From assembly GCA_029891385.1 (NCBI GenBank), contig CM057227.1:56855567-56919566 (forward strand): a stretch of DNA of 64,000 nt, in the 5' to 3' direction. This document shows positions 57,261-64,000 of this stretch, piece after piece. The notes below the pieces were generated by a model, which ran no database searches, was not told where the DNA came from, and saw only the letters and a list, made by a program, of their open reading frames with translations. How positions within the stretch are numbered: the stretch's first letter is position 1; the number at the start of each line of letters is the position of its first letter. A program made the translations under genes and the position numbers. The DNA comes from Erythroxylum novogranatense (Eukaryota; Streptophyta; Magnoliopsida; Malpighiales; Erythroxylaceae).

Positions 57261-57965
57261 CTGGTGGCTAGTCTTGCCATAATAAAAGCAAAATCCTTTT
57301 GGGGCGTAATCTTTGGTTTTCCTTGATGGCACTTTCCTTTGGTTTCTTGATCTTTTTCTTCTTTGAACTAGAAGAAGAAGCATCCACCATTAGCACTTGC
57401 TATCTCTCTTGATAGCTCGCTTTCTGCTCTTGGCAGATTGATCACTTCGAGAATTGTTGTGGATATTTGGTTTATCCGATAGTTTATCACAAACCGTGAA
57501 TAACCATCGACAATCCAACTAGAATTAAGTCTCTACTTAACTCATAATCCATTACAAATCCTAAGGCGGCCAATCTCTCAATATAGCCATTCATCTTCGG
57601 GCATCTTGCATGCAGATATCCTGGGCGTCTTTGTGGTGAAGAGAAGCCTTGAGGTCTCGAACCTTTCGAATGAGCTTACTCATCAAACAGCTCCCTAAGA
57701 TGAAATACTATAGAGTGAGCATCCATGGACTCCAGGCTGCTCCTGCAGCTCTAGTGACATCGAGGCAAGCATAAAGCAAGTATCCATATCAACGCCCTTT
57801 AGATGCTTACAATATGCTTTCGATCCTTATCGAAGCATCGACGGCGAGTGCAACCGGAAGTGGAACATCTAGGGCGTATCCCGCCTCGGATCTAAGAACA
57901 ATTCTCGATTCCTCACCAATCAAGAAAATTTGGTCCAAATAGAGGCGAAAATTCACCTCAAAGAC
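57261..57965 (-). pseudogene. copia gag of E, start codon and N-terminal codons lost
   Basis: Aligns to gag of A in broken frames. The start region reads GAAGAAGTCTT on minus where A has GAAAATGACTT, so the ATG is gone. The MDSNKL codons are missing near 57940, as in B. Confidence 0.75.
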
Positions 57966-60080
57966 TTCTTCAATCAACCTAGCGATAGAGAGAAGGAATG
58001 ATAGAATAGAAATGCTCGCATAATCATAAGGACTTGCATGACATGCATATGGCTCCCACTAGTTTCCTAGAATCCATAACCCTCTTTACTGAATCCGGAG
58101 AAACAAAGTGACATTATGTCTAGTGGGTCGATATCCGACATTGCTAAGAGTGACCTTGGGTTTACCCAACAAGCCACAACTTAGGTCAATCGGTAGGTAT
58201 CGGTCATACCAATTGTATCATCGATAACCGACATTAAGAATGACCTTGAGGTTAGCTCAACAAGCCACCTTATGTCTCGGGAGGTATCAGATATACCAAT
58301 TACATCTTAGACACAACTATCGATCAGTGCTATCAACTTGTTGATGTATGCACTTACATTGGGTATCAACTCTTTGATCGCGTACATCTGATGTATGCTA
58401 CCCAATTTCGCCTCTGTCCACGTTGACCTTGAGGTTAGCTCAACAAATCAACGCTTCTAGGAAAACCGACCCATTAATCCGAAAATCTCATTTTCATGGT
58501 TCGAACATATTCGTATAGAGCGAGCTTGAGGTTAGCTCAACAACCCAACCCTATAAAAACTCTGGTTCTTACCATATTAATGGAAGGCGTTAGTTTTCAT
58601 ATACCGAGGAGGGATTTGGTCTCATCTACTTCTTCTCCAGTAGTAGGATTATAGTCACCATGACTATATGATATGATTTAGGGCATTTCATCAATCACAT
58701 TGAGTCTATACCTAAAATCATCCATCATCCCACTATGCATGCCACAGTGGACTTTCATCAAATGCAAGTCGACTTATGCTTCTGCCCACACACAAGTCGA
58801 CTTGTATGACACAAGTCGACTTTTGTCATCTGCCCATGAACAAGTCGACTTACAAGGTACTACAAGTTGACTTATACTGAGATCTTGAACAAGTCGACTT
58901 ATTCTATCCACAAGTCGACTTATCCAAAAATCTTAAACAAGTCTACTTATACCATATACAAGTCGACTTATTCAGGGAATTTTGCTAAAATCTCTAATCG
59001 GCTAATTCCTCAATTAATGCAATTCCAATTCACAACACCTACATACCTAGGGTAATATCTGTGAATTGATGCCTCAATGAACACTTCATTGATTCATGAA
59101 TGCCTTAAATAGTCAAACTATATGAAAAGCTTGAAATGAGTCAAAACTCATTAATTTCCAAATAATTTAGGAACACCATAATTATCAACCTAAGCATCTC
59201 TAGCTAGCACATACATTATCAAATTTACTTCAGCACATGCCATAAAAAATATGACGGTCAAAACAAACAAGATAATGCAAGATACTACCGAGACGCTAAT
59301 GTGATCAATTCGGCATTCAAAAATTCTTGGAAAAGCAACTTCAAGCAATTCAGTTTGGCAATCATGATACATCAAGATAACACATTTTTAATCACATTAA
59401 AAATGGTGCAAGGCATTGGAACTGAAAAAGCACACTCAATCAAGCCAAGCAAAACAGTCCCAACAATTTTCACAAAACTGTCCAGTTCTGTACATTGCTC
59501 GAAATGATCAATGAAACAATTTCAATAAATTCTGAGAAACTTAAATAGGTTACTACATGTTCAGAACATGCTACATGAATGTTTTCAGGATTTTAGGCCA
59601 TCAAAAACTCAGTCAACCTAAATAACAAAGCCGATTCAAAATCTGTGTTCATCAGCACAGTAATTCCCAACAGCATAGAATAAATTCGTGAATAAATATC
59701 CAATAACCTTGAAATCCAATTTCCATGCTCACAGACATTCACCAACATCTTAGAGACATGTAGGTGAAGGAAAATCTGAAAAAATATTTTTCTAGAATTT
59801 ATTCTCGATTTTATACTCATGCCTGTTCCAGAATCGTTTCACAAAACAACATCTGTAACCTTAGGGAATTAATTAGCAAAACTATATCAAATCAAATCGA
59901 TAAATTCTCAAATTTCATAGACATATTCTCTAACATGCTATGAACAATTCTGGGCAGAAAAATTTCGAAAAGCATATCACAATATAAATTCGAAATCTGA
60001 ACAGATAGCATGCATCAACAGAAAATTCCATTAGCATTTCTGATCTCGCTTAGCTTTTAGCTTCATACGGGATACCAGAC
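57966..60080 (-). other. untranslated leader of copia E
   Basis: Hairpin units (58.15-58.55 kb), palindrome array (58766-58969) and AT-rich part, in the same order as in B. No supported ORF. Confidence 0.7.
58766..58969. repeat. AAGTCGACTT array in the leader of E
   Basis: Seven perfect sites and two one-base variants (AAGTTGACTT, AAGTCTACTT), with a decayed site just before at about 58747. Confidence 0.92.
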
Positions 60081-60093
60081 GCTCTGATACCAC
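60081..60093 (-). other. primer binding site of E
   Basis: GCTCTGATACCAC on plus is the full complement of the tRNA-iMet site; it lies next to the LTR start at 60094. Confidence 0.9.
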
Positions 60094-62016
60094 TGTAGGA
60101 AAATCCAGGGAGGTACATCACATGTACCGGCAGCGGAAAACAAAATTTTTGTTCCCAGGACTTTCCTGAATCCAGAGATCCAGTATCGGTATGAAGACAT
60201 CAACCTAAATAGCCAAAGAGACTATCTCTAAAGGTGATCCACGCAGAGATCGAGAAAATCTAACGGATCAAACCCTTTGACCCGGGAATAGCTAGAACAG
60301 ATTAAAGACTGCTAGAGCCTACCTCTGTCCTGGAGAGCTTGGATCAACGTTGATGGAGAAAACTTGGAGAATGAGAGCATAGGTTTTTAAACTCTTTAAA
60401 AACCTTTCCTTCCTCTCTTTCAAAGACCAACGATTCTTCTCATCTTCATTTCTTTATTTGTCTTTCTCAAAGACCAAAGAAGAAGATGATGCCCGTAGCT
60501 TTTCAAGAGAGAAGACACCATAGGCATATATTTGCCTTATTTTGTCTTTTAGTCATTAAAGACACTTTAATGACAAGGCATTAAAGGAAGCTTCTCAAAG
60601 CTTCTCTCCTCATCCACGTACATACATAAATATATATATTAATTAATTAATTAATTAATTACTTAATTAATTAATCAATATATAATTGCTAAGGTCCAGT
60701 CCAACTGGGGTCGGTCCTACCGGCCTACCGGGTCCCGGTACCGAAAAAGCTCCGGAGACCTTTCTTAGCAATATTGATGTCGCGATCTCATCGGGACATA
60801 TCTCAATCCCATTGGGATCCATTTAATCATAATGCTCTCCATAATTGGAACTCTGTCCAATTACTATTTTACAGTTTCTTTGAAACACTCTTATGCGTGT
60901 GACCCTTTAGGCTCCCGGTTATGTTGGCCACTTAGATTAACAATTAATCTGAGCAAGTCATGAGCGGTATCTAGCAACACATCATGACCCCCAATTGACC
61001 GGAAAGTAATCGGTTTGATGTATTCATCACGAACGGATCACGAACCCTTCCATGAGATAATTACCGTGCAATTCGTCCTTTCACCATCCTATACCCCACT
61101 TGGTTATGAGTATGGTCAAAGTGTCAACTCTCACTAGATCGAGTCTAGCCCAGTGATATCGGTTCTTGTTCGGGACTCACTACTTTATATGTCAATGAAG
61201 ACACTCTTCATGACATACATGTCTTGCCACCTTAGTAATGATCCCACAAGAGGCCATGGGTATCTCTTACGCTAATCGAAGTGGTGAATCCTTTATTGGC
61301 TACTCAATTATCTTGAATACCTCAAGCTGTACCCAAGCACCACCCTATGAGTTACCTCCGAAGGCAACAAGGAATGGAGTCAAAGCACGGATCGATATTC
61401 AAGATATCCTTGAGTACCTCAAGTCTAAGGATACTTGCACCATTGCTATGATGACATTATCACTGACACTTAGATAAGATATCCATGTGATGATCTCATG
61501 GCAGGTCATCCAATGAACTTACTACCGCTAGTAAGCATCCACATGTCAATTCTAAATATCTCATATTTACGGTTTACGAGATCCTTTGCTTGATCCAATC
61601 AAGGAATATGACATGTGCTAGTCTATCCGGATTAATGATGTCGGTCTCATTAATCCTATGACTAGGAGAATTACGATCTTGACATAATTGCACATGATAG
61701 GAATCTCAGGAGTATGAACACATCATAATTTCCTTCATGCTATGTCATATATCATGGACTTCATTAATTCGATTAAAGATCAAATCAATTCATAAACAAT
61801 GTTTATGAATATCAAATTAATGAATAATGCCTTTTCTTTATTTATTCATTCGATGCGCATCATTTGTGAATAAAATCGCTAAAGGGATTGCCTTTAGGCA
61901 CAAATAAACAGTACCAACCTTGAACAAGTCGACTTATCGAATGAACAAGTCGACTTATCGGTACCGAACATGTGTAAGTCGACTTACACATGGTACAAGT
62001 CGACTTATCACTTACA
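60094..62016 (-). repeat. 5' LTR of copia E
   Basis: Partner of 52364-54270. It keeps CTACCGGCCTACCGGGTCCC (60717), which is contracted in the partner (52985), and carries four palindromes at its right end. Confidence 0.93.
61926..62006. repeat. four AAGTCGACTT palindromes at the start of the 5' LTR of E
   Basis: Same layout as 54180-54260. Confidence 0.95.
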
Positions 62017-63326
62017 AATAGACGGTGGACGAATAAACGTATAAGCTTCAGGAGAAAGTGTATTAGATAGGGGTCTAATACGCAGAACTGTCTGAACAAG
62101 GGATTCAGTGAATGTCCCTGTGATTATTCTTCCCCCCACTGGACAGTCTTCTTGCTTATCAGTATAGTTGCAGCTCGCATCATCTTTATTTTGTGTAGAA
62201 GCGCATGCCTCATTTATTTTCCACAATTCTTTTTTTATTTCATCTGCGGACAGATCATCACTATCTTCTTCAGGAAATAGCTTCGATTTCCCCTTATTGA
62301 AATTAAATGGATATCGTGGCTGTATGTCTAGTACAACCTTTATTATAGTATGTTCCGTGACTGGATAAATAGTGCACGGTCGAGAAGACATTTGAGTAGG
62401 GTATGGCCTTGTAACAGCGTATCTTAAAGTATCATAGAAGTTCCTTTCGTCTTCATTCAAAATGTGCCATGACTCACTATTTATCAAAATAGGTTGGAAG
62501 ACAGCCTTTATTTGTCTTCTGGGTTAGCTGAAGGTAGCGATTGCAGTACTCCTTCTTGTCACAATCTCAACCAGTCTGACTTCAAGCTTATCCTTTCTTA
62601 AAAATTCAGAATAGTCATGAACGATCAGACTAGATTCAACAGATACTTCCACTGGTGTCCTCACTGAAGTTGAATCTGCTGTAACTTCAGGTTGACCATT
62701 AACAGGAGTAGTCTGAACTAGGTTAAGCTCCACTGGTTGGTTAACAGGGATTTCTTGAACTCTGCTTTGCTCATTTGCTTTTTCTTTTTGAACAGCATCA
62801 GAGATTTCTTTCTTCCGACTAACTTCCCTAGCAGTCTTCCGCACTGCCTCTGTTAGTCTTGAAGTTTTCTCCGCTTGACCTTTTTCTCTTCTGGCTTCCG
62901 CCTTTCTCTTCTTCTTGGTCTCCTTGGTTTTTCTGGCTGTATCCTCTTCCAGAATAGAGACTAAGGATCTTCTTTCTCTAGGTGCACCACATGGAGAGGA
63001 TTTTGCTTGACTATGTTCTCTGGCATTCTTTTCTTCTTGTTGCCTCAGAGTCCGAATCCTCGGTGATCTCTTTGCCTTCTTTGTAGCTTCACTTAGAAGA
63101 CTTTCTCCTTGTCTTTTTAGCGCACCTTGTTCTGTCCTCCGGGATTGGCTTTCTTGATTTGAGGACTACTTTGTTTTATCGATGGTCTTCCTGACACTTT
63201 CCTTATTTCATCCGCAGCCGATCTCATACTCACTTGAGCTTCAGAACTTGAAGCAGAAGTCTTCTTCCTTGCATGCTCCCCCTCAGTCCTTGTTCTTCTT
63301 GAAGAGTCGGCTTCTTCTTTCATCAT
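62017..63326 (-). pseudogene. env-like ORF of element F, middle part
   Basis: From 63326 the minus strand runs through a basic, serine-rich stretch. After one frameshift near 63119 it gives a long charged region (KETKKKRKAEARREKG, then EAVRKTAREVSRKKEI), probably coiled coil, followed by a Val/Pro/Thr-rich part. One in-frame stop lies at 62524-62526; the same frame goes on through WHILNEDERNFYDTL and TRPYPTQMSSRPC to 62017, where E interrupts it. No transmembrane segment is obvious. Function unknown; such ORFs sit between pol and the 3' LTR in Sirevirus-like elements. Confidence 0.7.
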
Positions 63327-63376
63327 TTGTCTTGAGACCCATTAAATATTATGGTGTGTGCATCAATCTTCTCGCT

Positions 63377-64000
63377 TCACGGGAATAGTCCTTCTATATC
63401 TTTGGTGTAGAAGGATGCGGATTCATAAAATCCTTGTCGAAGCATCCCATAAGGATAACTATTTGAATCCTTCATCCCCTTAATCATGTAATGAAAGATT
63501 AAGAAGGGTAAGTCTATGGGATTACGATTCAGCAGGTGCAACAAACATTGTTCATCCAGAGTGGTCACCAAATGTCTTGAACCTGCTCTGGGTAGAATGC
63601 AATTAAACAAAATTGCATGAAGAACCCTAACCTTAGGAACCAAACTGGAGGTCTTCCTCTCCCATGGGTCATTGGCTCCATATAATTGTCTTGTGACATC
63701 TTCCTCTCTCATACCAACTTGGGACATCCATCCGGCCTTGGTAGAGAGGGTCTCACCAACTGACGGACAATCGGTCACTTTCTTTATTAACTCCTTAGTC
63801 ACAACAACGGATATACCATCTACTGATGATACTACAGTGTTGTCTACTAGCTGAGCATTCTTCCAAAAATCAAAAACCTCGTTTGTGTATACTGGTTCTC
63901 GTACCTGAAAGAAGTTCCTCCAACCAGCTCTTACAATCTCTGCTTCCACATCCATACCATCATTCCTCAATGACTCAAAATCCACATGTCTTTCGAATAT
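63377..64000 (-). pseudogene. env-like ORF of element F, N-terminal 'plant transposon protein' domain, open at the window edge
   Basis: The frame is open from the window edge (IFERHVDFESL) to the stop at 63377. It contains RAGWRNFFQVREPVYTNEV, VLHAILFNCILPRAG and NPIDLPFLIFHYMIKGM with YPYGML, the pattern of the putative plant transposon protein domain found in env-like ORFs of Sirevirus-type elements (family from memory, not searched). The stop precedes a short region (63327-63376) with small deletions before the basic middle part. The true start is outside the window. The GTG-coded valine at 63985 is not a start. Confidence 0.75.

Larger units (their letters stand above)
52364..62016 (-). 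mobile_element. copia element E, complete but defective, TSD AATAG
   Basis: LTRs at 52364-54270 (3') and 60094-62016 (5'), with AATAG at 52359-52363 and 62017-62021. It interrupts the env-like ORF of F. It is the sister of B: same palindrome-led type-2 LTR, same RT and gag deletions. gag, integrase and RT are present only in short broken frames. LTRs are near-identical to each other. Confidence 0.93.

Overview
This window is a stretch of plant (angiosperm, probably dicot) repeat-rich chromatin. No ordinary single-copy host gene can be recognised. The evidence is the content: chromodomain Ty3/gypsy, Ty1/copia with tRNA-iMet primer sites, Sirevirus-type LTRs with an env-like ORF, and an intron-bearing Helitron that carries an RPA1-like gene. 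Almost every coding region has stops or frameshifts.

Layout. 1-803 is the end of an LTR on the minus strand. It abuts a 5'-truncated Ty3/gypsy pol on the plus strand (801-4051: protease edge, RT, RNase H, integrase, chromodomain), followed by its polypurine tract and 3' LTR (from 4063). 5.5-9.5 kb is a patchwork of old LTR pieces, a copia RNase H tail (about 7.1 kb) and locally repeated blocks. An old Helitron runs from about 9.5 to 49.3 kb (Rep/helicase-like exons, PIF1 C-terminus, RPA1-like gene), split by two large insertions. Insertion A is a copia element (10115-29361, plus strand, TSD ATAAC) that itself contains copia B (17603-27227, minus strand, TSD TACAT). Insertion C is a copia element (29894-45532, minus strand, TSD GAATC). 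C holds a solo LTR D (36432-42382, TSD CCATC), and D holds a 4.1-kb solo gypsy-type LTR G (38020-42132, TSD CTATG). To the right is the 3' end of a Sirevirus-like element F on the minus strand (env-like ORF about 64.0-52.2 kb, PPT, LTR at 51.4-50.5 kb), split by copia E (52364-62016, TSD AATAG).

A, B, C, D and E are one copia family with LTRs of about 1.8-1.9 kb. B and E form a subfamily: their LTRs start with four copies of the palindrome AAGTCGACTT, and they share deletions in gag and RT. They therefore look like a defective lineage copied by the machinery of intact relatives. All four full-length members also carry 7-10 copies of the same palindrome between primer site and gag.

The most interesting signals are the palindrome arrays, the B/E non-autonomous subfamily, a palindrome-associated micro-inversion in the Helitron PIF1 gene, and a recurrent CAG/CTG-to-CG contraction between copies, which may be a methylation-linked sequencing artefact. 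Boundaries given with TSDs were read base by base. Exon edges and domain limits of degenerate pol regions are approximate.
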